Shown: positions 37,493 to 46,044, numbered from the stretch's first letter. The stretch: 64,000 nucleotides of DNA from Phenylobacterium immobile (ATCC 35973) (GCF_001375595.1 NZ_CVJQ01000001.1:2755001-2819000); one strand, 5' to 3'. Numbers and translations: made by a program. The notes: generated by a model not told the origin, from the sequence alone.

Positions 37493-38556
37493 TTCAAGGC
37501 CTCCGCCTTGGACGCGGCGACCAGGTCGGCTTCGACCTCGGGCTGGCCGGGGAAGAGCGCGCGAGCGCGCTTGAGGGCCGCGTCGCGCTTGGCGGTCTCG
37601 CCCAGGACCGCATAGGCGCGGACCAGTCGGACCCAGCCGTCAGCGTTGCGGGGCTCCGCCGCCAGACGGCCTTCCAGGCTGGCGACCATGCCGCGGACGA
37701 GGTCCAGAGTGGCGCCGTCCAGCGGCGCAGGCCCTGCCTCAACCTCGGCCAGGGCGGCCTGGACGGTGGCGCGGCGCGGATCGTCGGCGGGCAGGTCGCG
37801 GAGGAGGCCTTGGAAACCGGCCGTGGCGGCGGCCTTGTCGCCAGCCGCCGCGCGGCCACGAGCCAGGTGGAAGCGGGCCGCCGGCAAGGCAGGGTCGCGC
37901 TTGAGGGCCTGTTGGAAGACGACTTCGGTCGGCGGCGTCATCTCGCCGCCTGCCTGCATCAACATGGCCTCGCCCAGCATCTCCCAGAGGTCGGCGCGGG
38001 CGGGCGCGGCCTGGACAGCGCGGCGCATGGCGCGAACGGCGGCGGGCGCATCGCCTTGTGCGCCTTCGGCGATCGCCAGGATGCGCAGGGCCTCCGGGTC
38101 GTTCGGTCGGCCGCGCACGACCTGACGCATGACGGCGGCAAGCGCATCGGGGGCGAGGGTCTCCGGCGCGCTGGCCGCCCAGCCGGCGAGGCGCTTGGCG
38201 AAGGGTTGGTCGGAAACGCCAGGGGCGCCGACGAGGAGATAGAGACCGAGCGCCAAGGCCGGCGCCAGCGCCGCGACCACGACGACGCCCCCACGGCCCC
38301 CAGTGGTCCAGGCCGCCTCATGGCGATCGCTTTCACGCAGCAGGCGGCGGCCAGCTTCGGCCTGGGCGATGGTGCGTTCCGCCGGCGGGATCAGGCCGCG
38401 CTCTGCCAGATCGTCAATCTCAGCGATCTGGCGCTGGTAAAGACCCGTGGCCGGATCAGCGGCTTCGCCCACGGCGAGGACGCGTCCAGCCCGAAACAGG
38501 ATGAGGCCGGCCGCGCCAGCGGCCAAAAGCCCCGCGACGGCCCAGAAGAGCAACAT
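37489..38556 (-). CDS. ccmI: Cytochrome c biogenesis protein CcmI (CycH)
   Basis: 355 residues. Two membrane helices near the N-terminus (about 3-22 and 93-113) with a cytoplasmic loop between (AEIDDLAERGLIPPAE-like), then a periplasmic TPR domain (about 140-350, e.g. PEALRILAIAEGAQGDAPAAV). CcmI presents the C-terminus of apocytochrome c to CcmFH. First gene of the ccmIEFH operon, 50 bases after the kinase stop. Confidence 0.92.
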   Translation of the reverse strand: MLLFWAVAGLLAAGAAGLILFRAGRVLAVGEAADPATGLYQRQIAEIDDLAERGLIPPAERTIAQAEAGRRLLRESDRHEAAWTTGGRGGVVVVAALAPALALGLYLLVGAPGVSDQPFAKRLAGWAASAPETLAPDALAAVMRQVVRGRPNDPEALRILAIAEGAQGDAPAAVRAMRRAVQAAPARADLWEMLGEAMLMQAGGEMTPPTEVVFQQALKRDPALPAARFHLARGRAAAGDKAAATAGFQGLLRDLPADDPRRATVQAALAEVEAGPAPLDGATLDLVRGMVASLEGRLAAEPRNADGWVRLVRAYAVLGETAKRDAALKRARALFPGQPEVEADLVAASKAEALK

Positions 38557-38606
38557 GGGCGCGCTTTAGCGGAAAGCGGGGAGCGGCGCGAGGGCCGCCT
38601 TGCGCC

Positions 38607-39989
38607 TCATCCTTCCGCGCGGGGCAGAGTGATCTCAACGCGCAGGCCGCCCAAGTTGGAGTCGGCGAGCTTGAAGGCGCCGCCGTAGGCGCGGCACAGT
38701 TCATCGATGATGGAGAGGCCGAGCCCGGAGCCCGGCGCGCTTTCGTCGAGCCGAACCCCGCGGCGGACCATATCGGCCTTCTGCGCCTCGGTGAGGCCTG
38801 GACCGTCGTCGTCGAAGGTCATGCGGAACTTGTCGGGGCCTAAATCGACGGCGCGCACGCGGACCCGCGCGCGACCAAACTTGCAGGCGTTCTCCAGCGC
38901 ATTGCCGGCGATTTCGAGAAAATCCTGCCGCTCGCCCTGGAAGAACAGTTCCTCGTCGGCGTCCCAGTCGATCGCGACGCCCTTCTCGGCGAAAATCCGC
39001 CCCAGCGTACGCGACAACTCGTCCAGCACCTCGGCGACCGAGGTCCGCTCGCCCGTTCCCTGGGTGCGGGCCGCGGCGCGGGCGCGACGCAGGTGGTGAT
39101 CGACCTGCCGGCGCATGGCTTCGGCCTGGGCCGAGACGACATCGGCGAGCGGCCCTGGCCGCTGGCCAGCTTCGGTGACCATGACCGAGATCGGGGTCTT
39201 CAAGGCGTGGGCGAGATTGCCGACATGGGTGCGCTGGCGCTCCACTACCTCTTGGTTGTGCGACACCAAGGCGTTCAACTCTTCCGCGAGAGGGTGCAGC
39301 TCCCGTGGGTACTGGCGCGCCAGGCGTTCGGCCTTGCCACGGCGGACCTCGGCGACCTCGCGGATCAAGTCGTGGACAGGCCTGAGGCCCAGCCGAACCT
39401 GCAGGATCACAGCCCCGATCAGGCCGGCGCCCAAAAGCGCGAAAGCCACGGCGGTGGCGGTGATGAAGGCGCGGACGTCGCGGTCGATGGGTGTGCGGTC
39501 CTCGGCGGCGATGAAGATCACCGGCCGTTCGCGTCCCGGCAACTCCGCCTGGGAGGCGAGCGCGCGCAGGGGCTCGCCAAGCGGGCCGGTGGTGTCATAG
39601 GCGACCGGCGCACCAGGCTTGGCGGCGAGTTTGGCGCGCATGTCCTCAGGACTGCGTAGTTCGAAGTCCCAGAGCGACCGCGAGCGCACGATAGCCCGCA
39701 AGCTCCCGTCCTGAGTGAGCTCGGCCACCTCCCAGTAGCGGCCGGAATAGGCCCGCAGCGCGCGCAGGTCGGTGAGCGCCGGGGCCACCACTTCACCCTT
39801 CTCCACCGTCGTGCCGGCCAGGAGGTTGTCGGTGAGTTCCGCCAGGGTCTGGTCGAACCGCCTGAGCGCCGCCTGCTGGAAGAGCAGCGCCAACACCACG
39901 GCGGCGACGCCAAGGGCCGTCAAGCTCCAGCCCAGGGCCAGCAGCACCAGCCGGCGCGCCAGCGACGCGCGGAAGCGCGGGAATTTCAC
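38607..39989 (-). CDS. Two-component sensor histidine kinase (PhoQ-like layout)
   Basis: 460 residues. Membrane helices at about 12-37 and 171-195 flank a periplasmic sensor; HAMP-like linker, then DHp with His261 (GNLAHALKTPISVM) and ATPase domain (NALENACKFG, DDDGPGLT, GSGLGLSIIDEL). Partner of the response regulator ending 2 bases upstream, which is split by an IS. Since the IS has no obvious outward promoter toward it, kinase expression may be lowered; this is inference. Confidence 0.9.
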   Translation of the reverse strand: MKFPRFRASLARRLVLLALGWSLTALGVAAVVLALLFQQAALRRFDQTLAELTDNLLAGTTVEKGEVVAPALTDLRALRAYSGRYWEVAELTQDGSLRAIVRSRSLWDFELRSPEDMRAKLAAKPGAPVAYDTTGPLGEPLRALASQAELPGRERPVIFIAAEDRTPIDRDVRAFITATAVAFALLGAGLIGAVILQVRLGLRPVHDLIREVAEVRRGKAERLARQYPRELHPLAEELNALVSHNQEVVERQRTHVGNLAHALKTPISVMVTEAGQRPGPLADVVSAQAEAMRRQVDHHLRRARAAARTQGTGERTSVAEVLDELSRTLGRIFAEKGVAIDWDADEELFFQGERQDFLEIAGNALENACKFGRARVRVRAVDLGPDKFRMTFDDDGPGLTEAQKADMVRRGVRLDESAPGSGLGLSIIDELCRAYGGAFKLADSNLGGLRVEITLPRAEG

Positions 39990-40643
39990 GATCAGGCGGC
40001 GGGAGGCTCGGCCGCCCGCGCCTCGTCCTGGAGTTCTTCGGGCGGGCAGGTCAGACGGTAGCCGAGGCCGCGCACCGTCTCGATGCGGTCAGCGCCGATC
40101 TTCTTGCGGACCCGGCCGATGAACACTTCAATCGTATTGGAATCCCGGTCGAAATCCTGGTCGTAGAGGTGCTCGACCAGTTCGGTGCGGCTGATCACCC
40201 GGCCCTGGTGCATGATCATGTAGTGCAGCAGGCGGTACTCCAGCGAAGTGAGCCGCAGAGGCTCGCCATTGACGCTGGCCCGCGCCGCGCGCGGATCCAG
40301 CCGCAGGCCGCCGCAGGAGAGGTTCGGCGCCGAGTGGCCGGCCGAGCGGCGCAGCAGGGCGCGCAAGCGGGCGAGCAGTTCCTCGGTATGGAAGGGCTTG
40401 GTCAGATAGTCGTCGGCCCCGGCGTCGAAGCCCGCGACCTTCTCGCTCCAGGCGCCGCGAGCGGTGAGAATCAACACTGGCGCCGCCATGTTCCCACGCC
40501 GCCAGCGCTCCAGGACCGAGACTCCGTCGACCTTCGGCAGGCCCAGGTCCAGGACGACCGCGTCATAGGGCTCAGTCTCGCCGAGGAACTGGGCTTCCTC
40601 GCCGTCCGGCGCGTGGTCGACGGCGTAGCCGGCGTCGCCGAGG

Positions 40644-40649
40644 GCTAGC
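40644..40649. repeat. Target-site duplication, left copy
   Basis: GCTAGC immediately outside the IS terminal TGTCG. The same six bases flank the right end. Because GCTAGC is itself palindromic, the exact duplication boundary could be a few bases shorter. Confidence 0.7.
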
Positions 40650-41583
40650 TGTCGTTTCCAAGAAGGTTGTTCACCCTTGTCCAGGGTGAGAGTCCGCCGA
40701 TGCCGGCGTGAGGTCGGCTGAGGTTGTAGGCGTCGATCCAGGGTCCGATGGCTTGGGCGCGTTCAGCCGATGAGCTGTAGGGCTTGGCGTAGGCCCACTC
40801 CCTGAGGCTGGTCTGGATGAAGCGCTCGGCCTTGCCGTTGGTCCTGGGCGTGTACGGCCGGGTGCGGACGTGGCGGGCGCCGGCGGCCTGCAGGGCGTTG
40901 GCGAAGAGCTTGGAACGGTAGGCCGAGCCGTTGTCGGTCATCACCCGCTCGACGCGGACGCCGCAACGGCCGAGCCAGGCCAGGGCGCGTTCGAGGAAGC
41001 CGGTGGTGTCGAGTTGGCCTTCCGAAGACAGGATCTCGGTGTAGGCCAGGCGCGAAGCGTCATCGACGCAGACGTGCAGGAAGTCCCAGCCAGCGCGGCG
41101 CGAGCGGCCGAGCTGGCGGTCGCCGGTGACGCGGTGGCCGGCGACGTCGAAGCGGCCGAGCTTCTTGATATCCAGATGGATCATCGCGCCCGGTCGGCTG
41201 TGCTCGTAGCGGATCACCGGCGGCTTCGGATCGAGCGCGGCCAGCTTGCCCAGCCCCTGCCGGCGCAGGATAGCCCCCACCGTCGAGCGGGCCATGCCCA
41301 GCGTCCGGGCGATCGCCGGACCGGTCATCCGCTGACGCCGCAGTTGCTCGATCTCAGCCACACGAGCCGCAGCCACCTTGCGCGGACATCGTCGCGGCGC
41401 CGAGCTGCGGTCGTGATGCCTTCGCTCGCCGCCGCGACGATGCCGGGCGATCCATTTGCGCGCTGTCCGCAGCGACACCCCTGCCGCCTCCGCCGCCGCC
41501 TTCGCCGTCCAGCCTTGCGACACGCGCCGCGCCAGCAGCGCTCGACCCCCAGGCGTCAGACGGGCATTCTGGTGGACGTTCAT
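40645..41583 (-). CDS. IS481-family transposase (DDE integrase core)
   Basis: 312 residues: N-terminal helix-turn-helix region (RRVSQGWTAKAAAEAAGVSL, RTARKWIARHRRGG), a second HTH (GPAIARTLGMARSTVGAIL), then the rve core with acidic residues in MIHLDIKKLG, RVMTDNGSAY and GKAERFIQTSLREW. The C-terminus SPWTRVNNLLGNDS is encoded up to the inverted repeat; the TAG stop itself (40645-40647) falls in the duplicated target GCTAGC, not in the element. Intact and probably active. Confidence 0.9.
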   Translation of the reverse strand: MNVHQNARLTPGGRALLARRVSQGWTAKAAAEAAGVSLRTARKWIARHRRGGERRHHDRSSAPRRCPRKVAAARVAEIEQLRRQRMTGPAIARTLGMARSTVGAILRRQGLGKLAALDPKPPVIRYEHSRPGAMIHLDIKKLGRFDVAGHRVTGDRQLGRSRRAGWDFLHVCVDDASRLAYTEILSSEGQLDTTGFLERALAWLGRCGVRVERVMTDNGSAYRSKLFANALQAAGARHVRTRPYTPRTNGKAERFIQTSLREWAYAKPYSSSAERAQAIGPWIDAYNLSRPHAGIGGLSPWTRVNNLLGNDS

Positions 41584-41669
41584 CCGGGACCTTCCGGGTT
41601 AGGAGTTGGAGCTTTGCAACCCCAGCCTCTCAGCCCTGTCCCGGGTGAACAACCTTCATAGCTTCGACA
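40650..41669 (-). mobile_element. IS481-family insertion sequence, 1,020 bp
   Basis: Both ends read TGTCG inward and share an imperfect inverted repeat of about 43 bases with a perfect core GAAGGTTGTTCACCC. A single transposase gene fills it. Flanked by GCTAGC on each side. TGT termini, one DDE gene and about 1 kb length fit IS481. Inserted in codon 19 of the response regulator, transposase in the same direction as the target gene. Confidence 0.88.
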
Positions 41670-41675
41670 GCTAGC
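41670..41675. repeat. Target-site duplication, right copy
   Basis: GCTAGC directly after the right TGTCG terminus (CGACA on the plus strand); pairs with the copy at 40644-40649. Confidence 0.7.
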
Positions 41676-41737
41676 TTCAGCTGACGCGACAGATCGGGAT
41701 CGTCTTCCACGAGGAGAATGCGCATCGGGTCTCTCTC

Positions 41738-42088
41738 CTAGCCGCCTTGGCGGCCGATCATCTGACCGCTGCCCGCGTCGACGACGAACACCGTCACCCG
41801 GCCGTCAGGCATCTGCCATTGAATGAAGTAGGCGGGGCGGCCGCCGGCGTCGCCCAACGTCGTGTTGAGGTGACGACCGGGCGTGCGCTGGCCGATCATC
41901 TGCAATACGCGCGACAACGGCGCCTGGCGGCCCGCCTGGACGGCGGCGCGCGCCTGGTCCTGCTCGCCCATGCCGGCGCCCAGGGCCGGCCGCCCATAGT
42001 CCTGGGCGGCGGCCGCCAGCGGGCTTAACGCGCCCAGCATGAGCGGCGCGGCGAAGACGACCATGGTGAAAAGCGGCTTCATACGCAT
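41738..42088 (-). CDS. Exported PepSY-like protein
   Basis: 116 residues from ATG 42088 (MRMKPLFTMVVFAAPL), with AGGATC 6 bases upstream; the frame extends back into dnaJ without a good start. Signal peptide ends near LAAAAQDYG. The mature part has the small PepSY-type pattern: LSRVLQMIGQRTPG, a turn, then YFIQWQMPDGRVTVFVVDAGSG. It lies 12 bases before the broken response regulator; PepSY protein, regulator and kinase are a common three-gene module in which the PepSY protein is thought to modulate the sensor. Confidence 0.75.
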   Translation of the reverse strand: MRMKPLFTMVVFAAPLMLGALSPLAAAAQDYGRPALGAGMGEQDQARAAVQAGRQAPLSRVLQMIGQRTPGRHLNTTLGDAGGRPAYFIQWQMPDGRVTVFVVDAGSGQMIGRQGG

Positions 42089-42147
42089 GATCCTGCGCAG
42101 GTTCGACTGAACCAACGCTGAACGGCGCGCAAGGCCCAGCAGTTTCC

Positions 42148-43086
42148 TCAAGATTTCCGGCGCGGCTGGTACGGATGCTCTTCGCGCCACCGCTGGGCGA
42201 AGGCTTCGATCTCTGGATCGGGCTTGTCGGGCATGGCGATCAACAGCCGCGCGAAGAGGTCGCCGCGATGGCCCTTGGCGTCGGAAAGGCCGCGGCCCTT
42301 CAGGCGCATCCGCATGCCGCTGGTGGCGCCCTTGGGAACGGTCAGTGTCACCGGGCCATCGGGGGTCGCCACCTCGACCTTGCCGCCCAGGACAGCGTCA
42401 TAGACGGTGATCGGCGCCTCCATGACGAGAGACTCGCCCTCGCGCTTGAAGATAGGGTGCGGCGCAATGGCGATCTCGATCAGGGCGTCGCCTGGGCCGG
42501 CGCGCCCACCCTCGCCCTGGCCTTTCAGCCTGAGCGTCTGGCCTTCCTGGGCGCCCTTGGGGATCGTCACTTCGATGGTTCGGCCGTCGGAAAAGGCGAT
42601 GCGCTTCTTGGCGCCGCGGATGGCGTCCTCGAGGTCGATCTCGACGCGGGCGCGCACGTCGGCGCCCTTCTGGGAGAAGCCGCCGAACCCGCCTCCGGGC
42701 CCGCCGCCCATTCCGCCGCCTGAACCGCCCCGGCGGCCGAACATGTCGCCCAGGATGTCGTTGAGATCGACGCCATCAAACTGCGCCTCGCGTCCGCCCC
42801 CACGCTGACCCCAGGGGCCTTGGCCGCCACCCGCGCCACCGCCGAAGCCTTGCGCGCGCTCGCGCCCATCGGCGTCGATCTCGCCGGCGTCAAACTTCTT
42901 ACGCTTCTCGGCGTCGCCGACGATGTCGAAGGCCGCGCTGATCTGCTTGAAGCGTTCCTCCGAAGCCTTGTCGCCAGGATTGGCGTCGGGATGGAACTGC
43001 TTGGCGAGCTTGCGGAACGCCTTGCGCACCTCATCCGCGCTGGCGGTGCGGGAGACTCCGAGTTCCTGATAGGGATCGCGCGCCAA
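42148..43086 (-). CDS. DnaJ-class co-chaperone (CbpA-like, no zinc finger)
   Basis: 312 residues. J domain (about 4-68) with His32-Pro33-Asp34 in AKQFHPDANPG; Gly-rich linker with FGRRGGSGGGMGGGPGG; two substrate-binding beta domains (about 150-300: TIPKGAQEGQTLRLKGQG, VPKGATSGMRMRLKGRG). The CxxCxGxG zinc repeats of DnaJ are absent, so it is of the CbpA type, stimulating DnaK ATPase. The main dnaJ-dnaK locus is not in the window. Confidence 0.9.
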   Translation of the reverse strand: MARDPYQELGVSRTASADEVRKAFRKLAKQFHPDANPGDKASEERFKQISAAFDIVGDAEKRKKFDAGEIDADGRERAQGFGGGAGGGQGPWGQRGGGREAQFDGVDLNDILGDMFGRRGGSGGGMGGGPGGGFGGFSQKGADVRARVEIDLEDAIRGAKKRIAFSDGRTIEVTIPKGAQEGQTLRLKGQGEGGRAGPGDALIEIAIAPHPIFKREGESLVMEAPITVYDAVLGGKVEVATPDGPVTLTVPKGATSGMRMRLKGRGLSDAKGHRGDLFARLLIAMPDKPDPEIEAFAQRWREEHPYQPRRKS

Positions 43087-43174
43087 GAGTTTGAGACCTC
43101 ACCGAAATTGCCGTCGCCGTCTAAGTGAGGGCGTTGTCGCCATCACGCAAGACCGACTGTTGCATAAAAGTCAC

Positions 43175-43639
43175 TTAGTCGCGACCGCGTTCCTCGAGAA
43201 GATCGTAGGCGGCGAATTCGAAGGCGTCTTCAAGGTCGATCAAGACGTCCTCGCTGACGGTCTGACCGCGGACCGAGACGCCGGCGCGGTGCACGCTTTC
43301 CGGATCGCCGGAGACCAGCGGGTGCCAGTCGGCCAGGCCTCGGCCCTCGTGAATGCGGCGGTAAGCGCAACTGAGCGGCATCCAGGATAGCGTTCCGACA
43401 TTGCCAGGCGTCAGCTTGATGCAATCCGGCACATGGCGGCGACGATTGGCGTAGTCGGTGCAGCTGCAGGCGTCGCTGTCGAACAGCTTGCAGTGAACGC
43501 GGGTCGGGATGATGTCGCCGGTGTCCTCATCCTCGAAGCGCACAAGGCAGCACAGGCCGCAGCCGTCGCACAGGCTCTCCCATTCCTTGGCGGTCATCTG
43601 CCAAAGTTGTTTGCGCCGCCAGAAGGGTTCTCCAGCCAT
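43175..43639 (-). CDS. YcgN/UPF0260 family cysteine-cluster protein
   Basis: 154 residues from ATG 43639 (GAGGG 5-6 bases upstream; a GTG at 43645 is possible). Contains [35 protein letters not shown] and LSCAYR, the spaced cysteines of the YcgN/YkgJ group, proposed to bind zinc or an iron-sulphur cluster. Function unknown. First gene of the minus-strand run that continues with the co-chaperone; divergent from uup. Confidence 0.88.
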   Translation of the reverse strand: MAGEPFWRRKQLWQMTAKEWESLCDGCGLCCLVRFEDEDTGDIIPTRVHCKLFDSDACSCTDYANRRRHVPDCIKLTPGNVGTLSWMPLSCAYRRIHEGRGLADWHPLVSGDPESVHRAGVSVRGQTVSEDVLIDLEDAFEFAAYDLLEERGRD

Positions 43640-43703
43640 CCGCACCCTCTAAACCCGTTGAGGCCTTTGCGCGAGGTCTCCCACCCTCTATCTGGGGCGG
43701 CAT

Positions 43704-45512
43704 ATGAAAGCCCCATCCAGAGCGCCGGTCCTCGCCCTCAAAGACGTTCGCCTGGCCGACGGGCCACGGATGCTGTTCGACGGCGTCGACCTGGCGCTCG
43801 ATGCGCGGGTCCGCGCCTGCCTTGTCGGCCGCAATGGCGCGGGCAAATCCACCCTGCTGAGAATCCTCGCCGCTCAGATCGAACCGGACGCCGGTGAGCG
43901 GGTCGCGACCGGCGGGACGCGCATCGCCTTCGTGCCGCAGGAGCCGGAGATCGAGGGCGCGACCCTGCTCGACCACGCCACCGCCGGCGGCGCGGAAGCG
44001 CACCGCGCCGAGGCCCGGTTGGAAGCCTTCGGCCTGGATCCGCAGAAGTCGACCCAGGGCCTGTCGGGCGGTGAGATCCGCCGCGTGGCCCTGGCGCGGG
44101 CCTTCGCCGAGGACGCCGAGGTCCTGTTGATGGACGAGCCGACGAACCACCTCGACATCCTGGCCATTGAGACCCTGGAGTCCGAACTGGCGCAGTGCCG
44201 CTCGGCCGCCCTGATCGTCAGTCACGATCGGGCTTTCCTCGAGCGCGTCACCAACCGCTGCTTCTTCCTCGAAAACCGCCTGGTTCGCAGGCTCGACAAG
44301 GGGTTCGCCCACTTCGACGAGTGGGCCGAGCAGATCGCCGCCGCCGAGGCCGAGGAAGGCCGCCGCCTCGACAAGATGCTGAAGCGCGAGGAGCATTGGC
44401 TGCAGCGCGGCGTCACCGGCCGTCGCGCCCGCAACGAAGGCCGCCGCCGCCGCCTGATGGAGCTGCGCGGAGAGAAGCGCGAACGCCAGGGCGATGTCCG
44501 TGGCGAGCTGAACATGGGCATGGCCTCCGGCGGCCAGTCCGGCCAGCGCGTCGTCGAGGCCAAGAACGTCTCCAAGGCCTTCGGCGACAAGGTGTTGCTG
44601 AAGGACTTCTCCACCCGCATTCTGCGCGGCGACCGCGTCGCCGTGGTGGGTCCGAACGGCGCCGGCAAGACCACCCTGGTCCGCACCCTGCTGGGTGAGA
44701 TCCCCACGGACACCGGGACGATCAAGCTCGGGACCAATCTCGAGATCAACTACGTCGACCAGGCCCGCGCGGCGCTGAACGCCGAGACGACCCTTCGCGA
44801 AGTGCTCCTGCCGCAGGGCGGCGACCAAGTGATGGTGCGGGGCTCGCCCCGCCACGTGATTTCCTACGCCAAGGACTTCCTGTTCACCGAGGCGCAGCTG
44901 CGACAGCCGGTCCGCAGCCTGTCGGGTGGAGAGCGCAACCGCCTGCTGCTGGCCCGCGCGCTCGCCAATCCGGCCAATGTCATGGTGCTGGACGAGCCGA
45001 CCAACGACCTCGACATGGACACGCTGGACCTGCTGGAGGACCTGCTGGCCGACTATGAGGGCACGCTGATCCTGGTCAGCCACGACCGTGACTTCATCGA
45101 CCGGCTCGCGACCTCGACGATCGGTCTCGACGGCCGCGGCGGGGCGGTGGAGACCCCAGGCGGATGGCAGGATTTCCTGAGCCAGAACCCCGGATTCTTC
45201 GGCGGCCGCGTCGCGCGGGAATCGACGCGCGGCGAAAGCAAGCCCATGCCGAAGCCGGCCTTCGTGAAGCCGGCGGCCAAGCTCAGCTACAAGGATCAGC
45301 GCCGTCTCGAGGAGCTGGAGAAAATGATCGCCGAGGCGCCAGCCAAGGCGGCCGCACTGGAAGCCAAGCTGGCCGATCCCGGCCTCTACGCGCGCGACCC
45401 GGTCGCCTTCGACAAGGTCAACCGCGAACTGGAAGCCGCCCGCGCAGCCCTGGCGGCCGGCGAAGATGAATGGTTAGAGCTGGAAGCCAAGCGCGAGGCC
45501 TTGAAGGCCTGA
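43704..45512 (+). CDS. uup: ABC-F family ATPase, Uup type
   Basis: 602 residues. Cassette 1: Walker A GRNGAGKST at 42-50, [22 protein letters not shown]. Linker rich in Arg/Glu (HWLQRGVTGRRARNEGRRRR). Cassette 2: [37 protein letters not shown]-terminal coiled coil (about 525-600: LSYKDQRRLEELEKMIAEAP, EDEWLELEAKREALKA) is the Uup hallmark, a DNA- and ribosome-interacting domain. Linked to ribosome assembly and transposon excision in E. coli. Monocistronic. Confidence 0.92.
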   Translation: MKAPSRAPVLALKDVRLADGPRMLFDGVDLALDARVRACLVGRNGAGKSTLLRILAAQIEPDAGERVATGGTRIAFVPQEPEIEGATLLDHATAGGAEAHRAEARLEAFGLDPQKSTQGLSGGEIRRVALARAFAEDAEVLLMDEPTNHLDILAIETLESELAQCRSAALIVSHDRAFLERVTNRCFFLENRLVRRLDKGFAHFDEWAEQIAAAEAEEGRRLDKMLKREEHWLQRGVTGRRARNEGRRRRLMELRGEKRERQGDVRGELNMGMASGGQSGQRVVEAKNVSKAFGDKVLLKDFSTRILRGDRVAVVGPNGAGKTTLVRTLLGEIPTDTGTIKLGTNLEINYVDQARAALNAETTLREVLLPQGGDQVMVRGSPRHVISYAKDFLFTEAQLRQPVRSLSGGERNRLLLARALANPANVMVLDEPTNDLDMDTLDLLEDLLADYEGTLILVSHDRDFIDRLATSTIGLDGRGGAVETPGGWQDFLSQNPGFFGGRVARESTRGESKPMPKPAFVKPAAKLSYKDQRRLEELEKMIAEAPAKAAALEAKLADPGLYARDPVAFDKVNRELEAARAALAAGEDEWLELEAKREALKA

Positions 45513-45699
45513 TCCCTCCCCGCTCGTCCCGGCGAGGCCGGGATGTGCGGTGTTTGGAGTGTCGGATCGTCCGGACGCGGCTTTCCTGTGGAAAACCTAG
45601 AGCGCTGAATTTTCAGGCTTATTCCCGATAAAGTCACGGCCTGTCCACAGGCCTTCCACCGCGGGAATGGCGATTGCACACACCAGGGCGAGTTCGGGC

Positions 45700-46000
45700 G
45701 CTTGCCTAATAACGGGCGTGGGAGCAACGTCAAGTGGCCAAGAGGAACTGCGGCGCGAAACTTCCCAGACAAGGCCGGAAACGGCGGCGTCGAGGCGGCG
45801 AGCGAGGCAGAGGCCTTCGGAAGGCGGACGGACCAGGGAAACCCGGAACGGAGGCTTGAAGGAGGGTTCCGGTGCGCGATGGAAACCTGCGGGGACACCC
45901 GCTTATCGAAGTCGCAAACCGAGCTTCTCGGCTCAGATCCCCCAACGGATCTGGTCAGAGGGCGGCGTCACGGGAAACCGAGGCGCCGCCCTCTTGCTAT
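45700..46000 (+). ncRNA. Candidate structured RNA or long 5' leader (unassigned class)
   Basis: Seven perfect local stems follow one another: GCCG-GAAA-CGGC (45774-45785, GNRA loop), GCCTT/AAGGC (45813-45825), CCGGAAC/GTTCCGG (45843-45872), CGAT/ATCG enclosing GCGGG/CCCGC (45877-45908), CCGAG/CTCGG (45919-45931), CAGATCC/GGATCTG (45934-45953) and an 11-bp terminator stem. Strand is chosen because the terminator precedes the ABC importer and a -10-like element lies at the left. I could not match it to RNase P, tmRNA, SRP, 6S or a known riboswitch by conserved words. The 5' end is a guess. Confidence 0.5.
45957..45994 (+). terminator. 11-bp GC-rich terminator stem-loop
   Basis: AGAGGGCGGCG (45957-45967) pairs perfectly with CGCCGCCCTCT (45984-45994), with a 16-base loop, followed by TGCTATT. 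Located 51 bases before the importer start: it could end the upstream RNA or act as an attenuator for the importer operon. Confidence 0.65.
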
Positions 46001-46044
46001 TGGGGCCTTCCCTTCCCTACGGTTTCCCCGGAAGAGGGATGCCC

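Larger units (their letters stand above)
39992..41725 (-). pseudogene. OmpR/PhoP-family response regulator interrupted by an IS481-type element
   Basis: The N-terminal 18 codons (MRILLVEDDPDLSRQLKL) run from ATG 41725; the rest resumes at 40649 and ends at 39992. Removing the IS and one copy of GCTAGC gives an uninterrupted 235-residue regulator reading ...QLKLALGDAGYAVDH, with phospho-Asp51 (AVVLDLGLPK), KPFHTEEL and a winged helix (NTIEVFIGRVRKKIG, TVRGLGYRLTC). Perfect restoration means the insertion is recent. A 166-residue fragment from an internal ATG at 40489 lacks the phospho-acceptor. Confidence 0.9.
45513..46038. other. 530-bp non-coding stretch between uup and the ABC importer
   Basis: No convincing protein frame: the frames that stay open encode Arg/Ser/Gly-rich text without family character. 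From left to right it holds two DnaA-box-like 9-mers (TGTGGAAAA at 45587-45595 and CTGTCCACA at 45641-45649), a near-perfect palindrome GGCCTGTCCACAGGCC (45638-45653), a -10-like CTAATAAC at 45706, and then the hairpin series listed separately, ending in a strong terminator at 45957-45994. Confidence 0.6.

Noticed and set aside
43527..45083. 518-codon minus-strand frame opposite uup
   Set aside because: Antisense shadow of the ABC-F gene.
45700..46000. RNase P RNA, tmRNA, 6S or SRP RNA
   Set aside because: The GAGGAAAGTCCG-type, tag-coding GCAAACGAC-type and SRP GGTCAGG-type conserved words are missing; 6S RNA is usually shorter (about 160-190 nt) and closed end to end.
45800..46040. TPP or guanidine-I riboswitch before the NMT1-like importer
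   Set aside because: AGGGTTCCGG resembles one guanidine-I word, but the CTGGTCCGAGAG partner is absent; no CTGAGA/ACCTGATC for TPP.
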